From assembly GCF_000379185.1 (NCBI RefSeq), contig NZ_KB900706.1:1-64000 (forward strand): DNA of 64,000 nt, in the 5' to 3' direction. Source of the stretch: Capnocytophaga cynodegmi DSM 19736 (lineage in GTDB: Bacteria; Bacteroidota; Bacteroidia; Flavobacteriales; Flavobacteriaceae). A model generated the notes under the pieces. That model saw only the letters and a list, made by a program, of their open reading frames with translations. It was not told the DNA's origin and ran no database searches. Positions 45,117-53,668 of the stretch are shown here, piece by piece. The position numbers and the translations under genes are program-made. Within the stretch, counting starts at the first letter, position 1. Every line of letters starts with the position of its first letter.

Positions 45117-45206
45117 TTATTTTTTCTGCAATTCGTTCAGAATCGCTGTTAATTCTTTATTGGAGTGAGTGTAATTGGGCTTTTTCGTTCCGAAATAAAC
45201 TTCGTA
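45117..45206 (-). pseudogene. 3' remnant of a decayed gene
   Basis: A 29-codon open stretch without a start codon, preceded by an in-frame stop, encodes YEVYFGTKKPNYTHSNKELT and then AILNELQKK before a stop. It reads like the C-terminal strand and helix of a small array protein. The surrounding 220 bases (45051-45269) contain no intact gene. Confidence 0.5.
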
Positions 45207-45269
45207 TTATTTTATTCCCTTTAATAATTTTTTCAGTGTAAAAATGCTTTTAACTTTTCCAATCGATAC

Positions 45270-45479
45270 TTATTTTACTTTTTTGTTGAATTTAATAGCT
45301 AAAATTTCATCACTCTCTTCTGGAGCTATTTTGTAATCAATAGCCACAACTCCATCGCCCCAGCAATCGATGCTGGCGATAATTAGTTCGTTTACAAATG
45401 TTGTTACATCAAGCTTAAGCTCGTTGTAGTGGAAGTCAATAAAATAAAGATGTTTTATCACTCTTTTGCATAAGTTCAT
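45270..45479 (-). CDS. Very small protein, unknown
   Basis: A 69-residue protein with no recognised family. It ends with VVAIDYKIAPEESDEILAIK, a strand-turn-strand resembling the last hairpin of small immunity proteins. Given its size and the remnants next to it, it may itself be a shortened gene. The start is uncertain. Confidence 0.4.
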   Translation of the reverse strand: MNLCKRVIKHLYFIDFHYNELKLDVTTFVNELIIASIDCWGDGVVAIDYKIAPEESDEILAIKFNKKVK

Positions 45480-45495
45480 CTGTTTTAATTATGAG

Positions 45496-46020
45496 TTATT
45501 TCCAAATTTTCGCAACAATTTCTTCTATTGATAATTCGTGCCAATTACCGTTTTTATCTTTTTGGCTGTTGAAAAAATCTGGCTTGTATCGCTTAAAATT
45601 CAACTCCAAAAACTGACGAAAATAATTATGACTGTAAAACATATAGGGCATAAACCGCTCCTGAAATTGATTTTCACATTCAAATTCATTATTGCGAATG
45701 ATAGTAACAAAGGCTTGTAAATCATCACGCGTAAGGTTGTCGTGTTTTTGGGCTTCGGGCATCGCCAAATCAAACGCAAAAACCTCAATGCCATTGCTTT
45801 CCCACCATTCCCATAGCCAAGTTTCGGACAAATCTTTGCCTGTCAACTCACTTAAATAAGCCTCCATTGCTTTGTATTCGGCATCAAAAACCGCTTCTGG
45901 GGTATCATCAGGCTGAGCATCCCAAAAGGTTTCATAATCTTGCAATCTCTTTAAAATCAGAGGGTAAAGTTTTTCTGTGGTTGCCCAGTCGGGACGTAAT
46001 TCTTGCCGAAGTGTCTTCAT
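45496..46020 (-). CDS. Unknown protein of the immunity array
   Basis: A 174-residue soluble, mostly helical protein rich in Trp and Glu (LSETWLWEWWESNGIEVFAF). It has no signal peptide or membrane segment, and no family I recognise. Codon use and base composition are slightly more GC-rich than its neighbours, which could reflect a separate origin. It lies 17 bases before a tiny gene and 21 bases after the propeller-like gene at 46041. Confidence 0.6.
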   Translation of the reverse strand: MKTLRQELRPDWATTEKLYPLILKRLQDYETFWDAQPDDTPEAVFDAEYKAMEAYLSELTGKDLSETWLWEWWESNGIEVFAFDLAMPEAQKHDNLTRDDLQAFVTIIRNNEFECENQFQERFMPYMFYSHNYFRQFLELNFKRYKPDFFNSQKDKNGNWHELSIEEIVAKIWK

Positions 46021-46040
46021 ATTTTTTAATTTATTATGTA

Positions 46041-46970
46041 TTAGATATTCACACTTATTATTTTTTTATCTCCTGATGCGTGAGCAATTGCCAAAATTAG
46101 TTGCTTTTCTTCAAAAAAATGAAGAATAGATGTGCTTTTAGGTGCAGTGATTTCATTAATTATGCTTTCTTTTTTGATAGAAAACTGCCAAATTTTGCTA
46201 CCTCCGATTAAAAATAATGAATTTTCATCGTTTGAAAGCATAATTTCATTAAAATCAAACTCAAAATAGTATGTTTTCTGTTGTTTTTCGGCAGAAACGA
46301 TTAAAATTTGGTTTAAAGGGTTGAGTGTGTCGGTATTCATACCGCCTGTTTTAAATTGTCCTAATTGAAAATAAAAATTTCCTTTTTTATCCTTCGTCCC
46401 CTTGTGAAAAGTTTGTGTTTCCAGTACAATTTCCAAACTATTGTTTGGTAAATTATAACGTTGTACAACGCCATTTTTTGAGCTGAAAATCAGATAATTG
46501 TCTGTATCTTCTTTGATGATATTACAACACCAATCATTTTTGGTTACTTTCTTTTTTAAAAGTTTGTTTTGTTGATGATTAAACACAGAGATTGTTTTAC
46601 CTACGTAATTCATCATTATAAAATTGCCCATATCATCACTTTGCATAAAATCGGTATATTTGGGTATGCTTTTATCAAATTTTTCTTCGATTTGTAGTGT
46701 TTCTCGATTGATTTTGAATATTTTACTATCTGCTATAGCAAAGATAGATTTGCCTTCAGGCGAAAAATACAGACATCGAACCATACTGCGTATCAACACA
46801 TTAGCGGTCTCTTTACCTGAAAGAAAAGAAATTCTACGCAATCGCATTGAGCTATACATCGAAGTCCAGCCGTCTGCCAGATAAAATTCATCAGGAGAGA
46901 AAGGGTCAGTGGTTGGAGGAAGGATTCCCACAATACTATTTTTAAATGTTGTTTCCCAGAGGATTTTCAT
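46041..46970 (-). CDS. WD40-like beta-propeller protein
   Basis: A 309-residue soluble protein with repeated strand blocks ending in hydrophobic-Asp or -Asn turns (CLYFSPEGKSIFAIADSKIF, NFIMMNYVGKTISVFNHQQ, YLIFSSKNGVVQRYNLPNN, NSLFLIGGSKIWQFSIKKE). This is the spacing of a six- or seven-bladed propeller. It is related in layout to the gene at 43170. Function unknown; perhaps a toxin-binding scaffold. Confidence 0.65.
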   Translation of the reverse strand: MKILWETTFKNSIVGILPPTTDPFSPDEFYLADGWTSMYSSMRLRRISFLSGKETANVLIRSMVRCLYFSPEGKSIFAIADSKIFKINRETLQIEEKFDKSIPKYTDFMQSDDMGNFIMMNYVGKTISVFNHQQNKLLKKKVTKNDWCCNIIKEDTDNYLIFSSKNGVVQRYNLPNNSLEIVLETQTFHKGTKDKKGNFYFQLGQFKTGGMNTDTLNPLNQILIVSAEKQQKTYYFEFDFNEIMLSNDENSLFLIGGSKIWQFSIKKESIINEITAPKSTSILHFFEEKQLILAIAHASGDKKIISVNI

Positions 46971-46996
46971 ACGCTATGAAAGTTTTTGATTTTGTG

Positions 46997-48274
46997 TTAT
47001 TTATTTTGTAGTTTTTTTATTGCATCTTGATTGACCAAGTTTGCTGGTAATTTTTTGTAAAAATTCAATTTTTGTTCGTCTGTCCATCGAGTGTTGTTAT
47101 TGAGCATAATAGGAATGTTGTATTTGCTTACGGCTTCAGGTTTGTAGGCTATCCACTTTTCTATTATTGCTTCGGTGATGGGAATTTGCAAAAGGTTAAG
47201 AGCATCAATGTAGAGTGAAGCCCCCTTTTCTGCTTTTTCCCGTTTCAAGAAATATGTAGCTAATTTTTCTTTAATAAATTGATTTTTAAAATTTTTAGGA
47301 AGTAAAGCCTGTAATATTTGGTCATATGATTCATACGCAGCCGCCACTCCCGCACTCAGCGAGAAGTATGTTTGCAATGCAATTTTTTCAGGTACTATTT
47401 CGGTAAGTATTTCCAGCCATCGCTCGTCCAAATTCTCCTTAATTTCTCTGCTGAAATAGGTGCTTGTGTCGTTTCTCTCATCGTAATAGTTGCCCCATTG
47501 AGCTATGGTAGTGTGTTTTTCAGTTTTCTTGTTGAAATATAAAAGTGCCAGTGCATCAAGTATATATGTTTTTTCTTTCGAGAGAAGAAGAGGCGAATAT
47601 TTTTCGAAAAGAACTTCTGCCTTTTCAGTAAAAAATGAAGCGACCATTTTTGCTGTGAGCCAATTTTCTCCGTATTTTTGGGTAAGTTCGTCTGCCAAAG
47701 TTATCAAACGCTGGTCTGGATTTCTGATGATGGAGAGTGCGAGGGTTTGAGGAAAAATTTTCTTTTTGGTTTCTTTGGTAAAGGTATAAAAATTAAAATG
47801 CTGATTAATAGATGATTTGAAATTGAAAGAAGCAAACTTATCGTTGTTTTCAGCCAAAAGTCGGTAGATATTTCGCATTTTTTCACTTGCTTTACCCAAT
47901 ATTAAGGAAAGAAATCTTTGAAAATCCTCGAAATTATCAACTGATAAGCAATAACTTTTTTCATTTTGAAATAATTTGGTGAAAAACGTGTGAATTTCCT
48001 CTGCCACTAAGTCCGAAACCATATCCGAAGTGCCGTGTAATAAGATTTTTTCTCCTTTACTTTTGGATTTGAGTAGTTTTTTGAAGATTGGTAAAGCCTC
48101 TGCTACATCAAATCTTATCAGTCCTTGCAAAGCATATTCCTTGTTGTAACCTTTTTCATTTTCTGCAAGATGCAGTAACACAGGAATGTTTTTCGCATCA
48201 TTTGCTAAGTTTTTTATAAAATCTAATTTCTCGCCACCTTTTAGTTTCGCGATTTTGTTTAATGTTTCTTGCAT
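46997..48274 (-). CDS. HEAT-repeat protein
   Basis: A 425-residue all-helical protein. The N-terminal 75 residues are HEAT-like (DFIKNLANDAKNIPVLLHLA, KEYALQGLIRFDVAEALPIF). The remainder is a helical array without obvious catalytic residues. It opens with 'LNKIAKLKGGEKLDFIKNLA', very like the start of the next gene (48312), so both may derive from one type. It lies 26 bases before the propeller-like gene at 46041. Confidence 0.65.
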   Translation of the reverse strand: MQETLNKIAKLKGGEKLDFIKNLANDAKNIPVLLHLAENEKGYNKEYALQGLIRFDVAEALPIFKKLLKSKSKGEKILLHGTSDMVSDLVAEEIHTFFTKLFQNEKSYCLSVDNFEDFQRFLSLILGKASEKMRNIYRLLAENNDKFASFNFKSSINQHFNFYTFTKETKKKIFPQTLALSIIRNPDQRLITLADELTQKYGENWLTAKMVASFFTEKAEVLFEKYSPLLLSKEKTYILDALALLYFNKKTEKHTTIAQWGNYYDERNDTSTYFSREIKENLDERWLEILTEIVPEKIALQTYFSLSAGVAAAYESYDQILQALLPKNFKNQFIKEKLATYFLKREKAEKGASLYIDALNLLQIPITEAIIEKWIAYKPEAVSKYNIPIMLNNNTRWTDEQKLNFYKKLPANLVNQDAIKKLQNK

Positions 48275-48311
48275 ATTTCCTTTTTTTATTCAAATTTTTA
48301 TCTTCACTCTT

Positions 48312-48794
48312 TTACATTTCGCTTAAAATTTGTTTAGCATAGGGCTTCATATATTTATCTGAAATTAAAATAGTTAAAATTTCTTTTTTAGCGTCACTGG
48401 GTAATTTTTCAATAGCAGATAAGGCGTTGTGTCGCAAATTTTCGTCTTCATCACTATCACAAACAATTGATTTTGCTAATATTACAAGTGGTTGATAATC
48501 AGTAAAGTTTTTTAAAGCCATTACCGCATAATTTTTTACCAAATAATCTTCTTGATTAGTAATGATATGCTCCAAACTTTGGGCGATTTTGTCTTTCTTT
48601 TGGTTTGGAATTTCATAAAGACCAATGATTTTCAGTGCTTCAATTCGTGCTAAATCATATTCTGATTCGTTTGCGATAATTGCGTTGAAAAAATCCCATT
48701 TTTCATAAGTTTCTTCGTATTCAACTTCTCTGATAAAATCATATTTTTGGTCATCTTTTAAAGCATTTAGCTTTTCTAAAAAAGTATTTGTCAT
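48312..48794 (-). CDS. Short HEAT-repeat protein
   Basis: A 160-residue HEAT-repeat protein (NESEYDLARIEALKIIGLYE, VKNYAVMALKNFTDYQPLVI, NLRHNALSAIEKLPSDAKKE), three to four helix pairs. It looks like a short relative of the N-terminal part of the gene at 46997 and of the C-terminal half of the SUKH-HEAT protein at 37285. A hairpin (GTCGAA-AGTC-TTCGAC, about 48825-48840) lies upstream, between this gene and the next. Confidence 0.68.
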   Translation of the reverse strand: MTNTFLEKLNALKDDQKYDFIREVEYEETYEKWDFFNAIIANESEYDLARIEALKIIGLYEIPNQKKDKIAQSLEHIITNQEDYLVKNYAVMALKNFTDYQPLVILAKSIVCDSDEDENLRHNALSAIEKLPSDAKKEILTILISDKYMKPYAKQILSEM

Positions 48795-48872
48795 AATTGT
48801 CTCTTTTTTTAATTAAAGTCGAAAGTCTTCGACATAATTTTTTAATATATTTTACTAAAGTCTTTCTAAAAA

Positions 48873-49172
48873 TTATTCTTGATAATCAATAATTTGAATT
48901 GATGTATTTTGCGAGTACAGGTAGTTTTCCAGTTCTTCCAGATATTGCCAAACATCAGCTGTACTCCACTGGCAAATATAAATACCATCACTTTCGATTA
49001 TGAGACTGACATTGGGGAGCTTCCCGTGATTGTCAGAATGCCGAAAATCCCAAAATAACTGTTCTTTTACCCAATATTTTCGCTCAAAATAGTCATTTTT
49101 TGATAAAATTTGTTCTATTTCAGAGATTTGTTTGGGTGTTAGTTTTGCTCGTATTTTGTATTCAAATCCCAT
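48873..49172 (-). CDS. Small protein, unknown
   Basis: A 99-residue soluble protein: YKIRAKLTPKQISEIEQILS forms a strand and a helix, followed by strands NVSLIIESDGIYICQWSTAD and a final helix WQYLEELENYLYSQ. This alpha/beta pattern is common among small immunity-type proteins. It lies 10 bases after the SUKH gene at 49183, so the two are probably translated together. Confidence 0.6.
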   Translation of the reverse strand: MGFEYKIRAKLTPKQISEIEQILSKNDYFERKYWVKEQLFWDFRHSDNHGKLPNVSLIIESDGIYICQWSTADVWQYLEELENYLYSQNTSIQIIDYQE

Positions 49173-49182
49173 TTCTTGAAGT

Positions 49183-49638
49183 CTATTCTTGTTCCACTAT
49201 CTCGGATTTGGACAATAATTCATCAAAGCAATCAGCAATTTTTCCCACGCTGCCTTCGTCTAACCAATATTTCCAAACAGACATATTGTCTTGAATATCA
49301 AAATATAAACGAACGCCATCACTGCCGTCAGCGAATAAAAATCCATTGGCTACTCGCTCTCTCGGAAGTGTTTCTGAGCTATCGTTTCGTTTAACTAATT
49401 CGGGTTTGGGTTGTTTGTGAGTATTATCTTGTGTCCATTGCTGCAAATATTGCCATTCTTGCAAATCACTTTTCGTGTCTATTGAACTAGAAAGGCGATT
49501 AATATTTCTGATATCTATTTCTTTTTCCCTGTATTCTAATACGCAAAATGATTCAAACTCGCTCATCAATTTTTTGTAAGATTCTGGAAATGTTATATTT
49601 AATTTGTTTTCAATTTCTTTTAAAAAATGTGTGTTCAT
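49183..49638 (-). CDS. SUKH (SMI1/KNR4) immunity-type protein
   Basis: A 151-residue SUKH protein. The entry motif is LNITFPESYKKLMSEFESF (about 13-31), followed by a helix-strand region and the family-typical ANGFLFADGSDGVRLYFDI (about 98-116), then VWKYWLDEGSVGKIADCFDE. It is a stand-alone single-domain immunity-type protein. It is separated from the next upstream gene by a remnant (49666-49785). Confidence 0.78.
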   Translation of the reverse strand: MNTHFLKEIENKLNITFPESYKKLMSEFESFCVLEYREKEIDIRNINRLSSSIDTKSDLQEWQYLQQWTQDNTHKQPKPELVKRNDSSETLPRERVANGFLFADGSDGVRLYFDIQDNMSVWKYWLDEGSVGKIADCFDELLSKSEIVEQE

Positions 49639-49665
49639 ATTTTGTCTCTTTTTCTTTAAAATTAT

Positions 49666-49785
49666 TTATTCTTTTTCATAACTAAGCGGTAGAGCCAATT
49701 CTTCAAATATTTGTTTGGCTTTTTCCGAAATAAATATGCCTAATCTGTTGCCATTTTTTTGTGTAAAATTAAATGTAGTTTTACA
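49666..49785 (-). pseudogene. 3' remnant of a decayed gene
   Basis: A 39-codon open stretch without a start codon, bounded by an in-frame TAG upstream, encodes NGNRLGIFISEKAKQIFEEL and then ALPLSYEKE before TAA. The sequence looks like the C-terminal strand-helix of a small array protein. The gap 49639-49858 holds no other coding signal. Confidence 0.5.
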
Positions 49786-49858
49786 CTATAAATATTCATA
49801 ATATCTTTTTTCAATTATTGAAACTTTTTATTTTTACGGACTTTTCAAAACCTAAATT

Positions 49859-50344
49859 TCAGTAAATCTTAAAATCCTCATCTTCAAACTTGTTTCCAAT
49901 TGGTTCTAAGTTAATCATTTGTAAAAAATCACAGAAATTGTCAGCATATTTTTCGCAATGATAAAGGGTAATCTCATTTTTCCAGTCCGAATCATCACTA
50001 AAATGCCAAATTGAGCCGTTGTGCAGATTGATAAAAACATTACCTTCATAAGTATCAGCTATTGTAAAGCAGGTTTTCACTTCATCAACAGAAATTGGCT
50101 CTTCTGGGTGTAAGGGTTTTACCTTTTCAAACGCATAATCGCCTTTACTAATCCATTCATACCAATAAGAGTTTTTATCATAACTATCTGACAATAAGCC
50201 TCTCTTGGTGTAAAGATTGATTTTCTTGTTATTATGATATGTATTATTAAAATAGTACATCTGAAAATTTTCTTTTGAATTGATTTTTTCAATAAATTCC
50301 AAATAGTCTTCTGGAATGGTTCTACCTAAGTGTTTTGTAATCAT
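49859..50344 (-). CDS. SUKH-type immunity protein, MITKHLGR group
   Basis: A 161-residue SMI1/KNR4-like protein. It starts MITKHLGRTIPEDYLEFIEK, has YEGNVFINLHNGSIWHF in the centre and a helix with EKYADNFCDFLQMI near the end. It is a paralogue of the gene at 42690, which lies 6.7 kb away in the same array. Differences lie mostly in the middle, as expected for proteins that have shifted toxin specificity. Confidence 0.74.
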   Translation of the reverse strand: MITKHLGRTIPEDYLEFIEKINSKENFQMYYFNNTYHNNKKINLYTKRGLLSDSYDKNSYWYEWISKGDYAFEKVKPLHPEEPISVDEVKTCFTIADTYEGNVFINLHNGSIWHFSDDSDWKNEITLYHCEKYADNFCDFLQMINLEPIGNKFEDEDFKIY

Positions 50345-50369
50345 ATTTTTAGTTTTTTGAATTTCAAAT

Positions 50370-51077
50370 TTATCGTTTTTTCATTTTTGGTCGGAAAGAA
50401 GTTTTTTTGTCAAAACCCTTGTTTTCAATTTTCTGTTCGTTGGGAACTTCGGGTGATTTTTCGGTTTGAGATTTTAAATTGGACAAAAACTGCACGATGT
50501 TTTGCCACATAAAATCAGCATCGATATAAATCCCAGCCTGAGCCAAAAACGGATTGGAATCCAATAATATAGATGAGTCGTGCCAGAGTCTTCTAAGTAG
50601 CAACAGCGGTTTTTGTGAAAAATCTTCCCATTGTAATTTATTTCCTGTACCCGTTGGAATGTTTTCTACACCATAGATGTTTTTGGCTCTGCTTTGATGA
50701 AATTGCTCGTATAGTGAATAATTATTTTTGGTATATAAATACGAAGTAATGGTGATACTTTTGCCATTTTTGAGTTTGAAATCATCACTTCCCAAAAAAT
50801 AATCAGAATATGCATCCAAATCCGTCACATTTTCCAAGTCAAAATGCGTGTAAATATGGCTTTCAGTTGAAAAAATATGCACCAACTCATTGCCTACATA
50901 CAGCACGGAATGTAAAGCATCAATATCAGTTGGTTCTTTAAAAATGTTTTTATTTATAAGCAGCCCATTTTTAATGAGTAAAACAGGGTCACGGCGGTCG
51001 AAGATAAGCGTCTCATCTATTCCGTATTCGGCAACTTTCCAATCGTAAAAATCTTTGAATTGACTGATAATTTTCAT
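50370..51077 (-). CDS. Unknown protein, first gene after operator site 3
   Basis: A 235-residue soluble protein beginning MKIISQFKDFYDWKVAEYGI at 51077. A longer frame reaches 51116 but starts upstream of the -7 box at 51103-51110, so it is rejected. The sequence has ETLIFDRRDPVLLIKNGLLI and LVHIFSTESHIYTHFDLENV, and a basic C-terminal tail (KKTSFRPKMKKR). No domain is recognised. It should be the first gene of a transcript that continues into the 49859 SUKH gene. Confidence 0.65.
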   Translation of the reverse strand: MKIISQFKDFYDWKVAEYGIDETLIFDRRDPVLLIKNGLLINKNIFKEPTDIDALHSVLYVGNELVHIFSTESHIYTHFDLENVTDLDAYSDYFLGSDDFKLKNGKSITITSYLYTKNNYSLYEQFHQSRAKNIYGVENIPTGTGNKLQWEDFSQKPLLLLRRLWHDSSILLDSNPFLAQAGIYIDADFMWQNIVQFLSNLKSQTEKSPEVPNEQKIENKGFDKKTSFRPKMKKR

Positions 51078-51102
51078 TTTTCTGTTGTAAAATGTTATGA
51101 GA

Positions 51103-51161
51103 CAAAAATAGCCCAATTTTTTTCAGAAATAAGAAATTGGGCGTCTACAAAGTGTCTACAA
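51103..51161 (-). promoter_or_regulatory. Promoter with tandem TTGTAGAC operator, site 3
   Basis: On the minus strand, TTGTAGAC-ACT-TTGTAGAC (51143-51161), two perfect copies at 11-bp period, then GC, a 30-base spacer, and TATTTTTG (51103-51110). The spacer contains the dyad CCAATTT / AAATTGG. The -33 region reads TTTCTT. Confidence 0.85.
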
Positions 51162-51179
51162 AATATAAAAACACATTTT

Positions 51180-51980
51180 TTATTTCACGATTTCCAAAGA
51201 ATAGATTTTCCCATTTTTAATATCAAAAGCCATTGTTTTTGTTTCTGCTCTGATAGCTCCGTTTTTTGTTTTTATCACAAAACCTGTACGAACTGCAAAA
51301 TAATTTTTATTATTGGTAAGTTGTTTTTGCCACAGATATTTAGTTTCGGTATTTTCTTGGATTATTTTCTGAAAAAATGTTTTTATTTTCTCAATTCCGA
51401 TGTGTTCTTCTCCTTTGTCGGAAACAATTTCTCCTTTTTCGTCGAAAAGATTGCATAAATCATCTAAAATTATAGGATTTTGAACGAGAATTTCCAATTT
51501 TTCGAAAAAATCAGCTACTAAATCGTGTAGTTTTTGTATTGTGTTGGGTTGGTATTTTGGGTGAAAAACAATCAATTTTCCATTGGGATATTCGCCTTTC
51601 CAGCCACAAGGGAACGCCCCTTTTTTGTATGCTTTGAAAATCATATTCCAAAGAAGATTGTTTTGCCTGTGCTTTATATTCAGATAACAATTGAGCAAAT
51701 CATATTCTACTTCGTTATAATAGGTTTCATAACCAGCTTTTTGCAATTTTTGTAGAATATCTTTTTGTATGTATTTCCATTGCTTTTCTTCATCCTGATT
51801 TCGTGGAAAATCCCAGTCCAAGTCGTTTTTTTCTTGTAAATCAAGCCAAACTTGCTCAACATCATCATTGTACAGATAAATTTCGGCTTTTTGTTGGTCG
51901 GTTAAAATTTCCCAATCATCGTTTTCAATCGGGTCAAATTCAAATAACTTGTTGTTTATCAAATTAATAATTGATTTCAT
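51180..51980 (-). CDS. Two-domain protein with NTF2-like C-terminus
   Basis: A 266-residue soluble protein. The N-terminal part (about 1-150) is helical and acidic (NDDVEQVWLDLQEKNDLDWD). The C-terminal 110 residues follow the SnoaL/NTF2-like order: helix IKTFFQKIIQENTE, strands YFAVRTGFVIKTKNGAIRAE, and the end AFDIKNGKIYSLEIVK. NTF2-fold domains are a common scaffold for immunity proteins. The stop codon lies 19 bases before operator site 3. Confidence 0.6.
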   Translation of the reverse strand: MKSIINLINNKLFEFDPIENDDWEILTDQQKAEIYLYNDDVEQVWLDLQEKNDLDWDFPRNQDEEKQWKYIQKDILQKLQKAGYETYYNEVEYDLLNCYLNIKHRQNNLLWNMIFKAYKKGAFPCGWKGEYPNGKLIVFHPKYQPNTIQKLHDLVADFFEKLEILVQNPIILDDLCNLFDEKGEIVSDKGEEHIGIEKIKTFFQKIIQENTETKYLWQKQLTNNKNYFAVRTGFVIKTKNGAIRAETKTMAFDIKNGKIYSLEIVK

Positions 51981-51984
51981 ATTT

Positions 51985-52440
51985 TTAAATTCGTTTTCTT
52001 TCTAAGGGTGTATTTTGTAAAATATTTTGGAGTGCCACAAACGGATTTTCGCCATACAAAATAAGTTCATCTCCTTCAATATGAAAGGCATAAACTGCTC
52101 CACTTTCATCGGAAAACAAATCGTACCAACCTGACTTCGTTGTTCCGAGTGGAAATATTTGTTTTTCAAGCAGTTTTTCTGCGTATTCCGTTTGGCTCTT
52201 TGGAAAATATTTCATCAAGTGTTCTAAATTAAATTCGGTAATATGTCCTTTGTGTGAAATTTGCTGACCATTGAAATAGCAGAAAAATAGCACAACTTCT
52301 TTCGGAACAGACTCATAACCTGCATTTTGATAAAGACTGATGATTCGTTCTTCTCGTTCAGAAAAGATTTCTTTTGGGATTTTTCGTTCGATTTCAACTC
52401 CAATTTTGGAAAGTAAATTTTGTAAGGATTGCGAAAACAT
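51985..52440 (-). CDS. SUKH-like immunity-type protein
   Basis: A 151-residue protein. The core has ESVPKEVVLFFCYFNGQQIS, a SUKH-type entry motif with an NG turn, followed by FNLEHLMKYFPK, LFSDESGAVYAFHIEGDELI and a C-terminal helix FVALQNILQNT. It follows the gene at 51180 with a 4-base gap, so it is co-translated. The match to SMI1/KNR4 is a little weaker than in other members. Confidence 0.62.
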   Translation of the reverse strand: MFSQSLQNLLSKIGVEIERKIPKEIFSEREERIISLYQNAGYESVPKEVVLFFCYFNGQQISHKGHITEFNLEHLMKYFPKSQTEYAEKLLEKQIFPLGTTKSGWYDLFSDESGAVYAFHIEGDELILYGENPFVALQNILQNTPLERKRI

Positions 52441-52456
52441 AATAGATGTTTTTTAG

Positions 52457-53170
52457 TTATTTGATTGAGGCATATTGTTGTAAAAATTTGATGATTTCGT
52501 TTGCTTTTGAGGAGAAAAGTTTCTGAAATTTCATTCGAATTTCGCCTGTATCCAAATTGAAATACACCCAACCGCCAATATTTTGCAAAACGCACTTAGG
52601 TTGGTAATTTTCTTCTCCGAAAATCATATCAATTGTATAGTTTTTTTTGAATTTTTTATAGAGAATGTTTATTTTTTCGAGTGTCAAGTCCGAAAATTCT
52701 CCTTCAATTTGGAAAAATCGCCAATCATTCTGATAAAAAGAGTCAAAATAGAGTTTTTTAAGATGATACTCATTTTTGTACCAATTAATTATTTCCCAAA
52801 GACTAATAAACGATTTGGGATATTCGGAATGACGAGGTAGGAGCAAGTAAGGCGAATTCTCATCGTTAAGAGCAAGGATTATATCGCCATCAATGGTTTT
52901 GGCAATCATCACACTACGGAGAGCCTTTTGTTGTAATGTTTCGTTCCATTCCCAAAGGTCTAAATATTGAGCAAAATTGTTCTTTATAAAATTCTCATCA
53001 GGTATTTCAAAAAGTAATAATTCATTGAGATTTCCGTAACCATAATCTGCTAAAAATATTTTGTAATCTTTTGGTAAAGAATATTTAGCCAAATTTTCTA
53101 CATTGTAAATTTCAGCTTCACTCACTGAATGTGCTTCCCCAATGTAATAGATGTTGTTTTTCATATGCAA
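52457..53170 (-). CDS. SUKH-like immunity-type protein
   Basis: A 237-residue soluble protein. The SUKH-type region (about 20-150) shows YSLPKDYKIFLADYGYGNLN, IAKTIDGDIILALNDENSPY and SFISLWEIINWYKNEY, the order seen in SMI1/KNR4 proteins. The last 90 residues form an extra alpha/beta segment ending NEIIKFLQQYASIK. A second in-frame ATG two codons later could be the start. It lies 16 bases before the next gene. Confidence 0.65.
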   Translation of the reverse strand: MHMKNNIYYIGEAHSVSEAEIYNVENLAKYSLPKDYKIFLADYGYGNLNELLLFEIPDENFIKNNFAQYLDLWEWNETLQQKALRSVMIAKTIDGDIILALNDENSPYLLLPRHSEYPKSFISLWEIINWYKNEYHLKKLYFDSFYQNDWRFFQIEGEFSDLTLEKINILYKKFKKNYTIDMIFGEENYQPKCVLQNIGGWVYFNLDTGEIRMKFQKLFSSKANEIIKFLQQYASIK

Positions 53171-53186
53171 GATTTAATGAATGGAA

Positions 53187-53666
53187 TTATTTTAAATTTT
53201 CTAATAAGTCCGTAAAATTTTTAGCTAAAATGCCTGATTTTTCGTCAATTTCACCGGAATTATGGTCGAAATAATATATTTTTCCGTCATTTTTCATCAA
53301 AAAATAGTTTCCTGAAGGGTCTGTTGCTATAGGTAAGCCTTTTGAAGCAAACTCCTCCAACAAATCTACAATGGAATTATATTTATAATCTGATTTTAGA
53401 GATAAAAAATGGTCAATAACCTTGCTTTTTATTCGTGATTTAGAAGGAATTCCACCGTTCTGCTTCAAGAGAAAATCAAAATAATCTTTTGGAAGATTAA
53501 AATTTATTTTTTCTTCTAATTTACATGTCATTTCAGTAGAAATTTCTGCGGTTTGATGGGCATTTATGAGGTTTCGCGTTGTTCTTTTGTCCAATTTCAG
53601 GTTGAAACGTTTCATATATTCCAACTTTTCAGGACTCAATCCGTATTTTTCAAATTTTATTTTCAT
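53187..53666 (-). CDS. SUKH (SMI1/KNR4) immunity-type protein
   Basis: A 159-residue protein with a textbook SUKH entry, FNLPKDYFDFLLKQNGGIP (about 56-74), then a helix (IVDLLEEFASKGLPIATDPS) and GNYFLMKNDGKIYYFDHNS. The N-terminal 45 residues form an extra basic helical lead. It lies only 2 bases after the SUKH gene at 53669, giving a co-translated SUKH pair. Confidence 0.82.
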   Translation of the reverse strand: MKIKFEKYGLSPEKLEYMKRFNLKLDKRTTRNLINAHQTAEISTEMTCKLEEKINFNLPKDYFDFLLKQNGGIPSKSRIKSKVIDHFLSLKSDYKYNSIVDLLEEFASKGLPIATDPSGNYFLMKNDGKIYYFDHNSGEIDEKSGILAKNFTDLLENLK

Positions 53667-53668
53667 TT

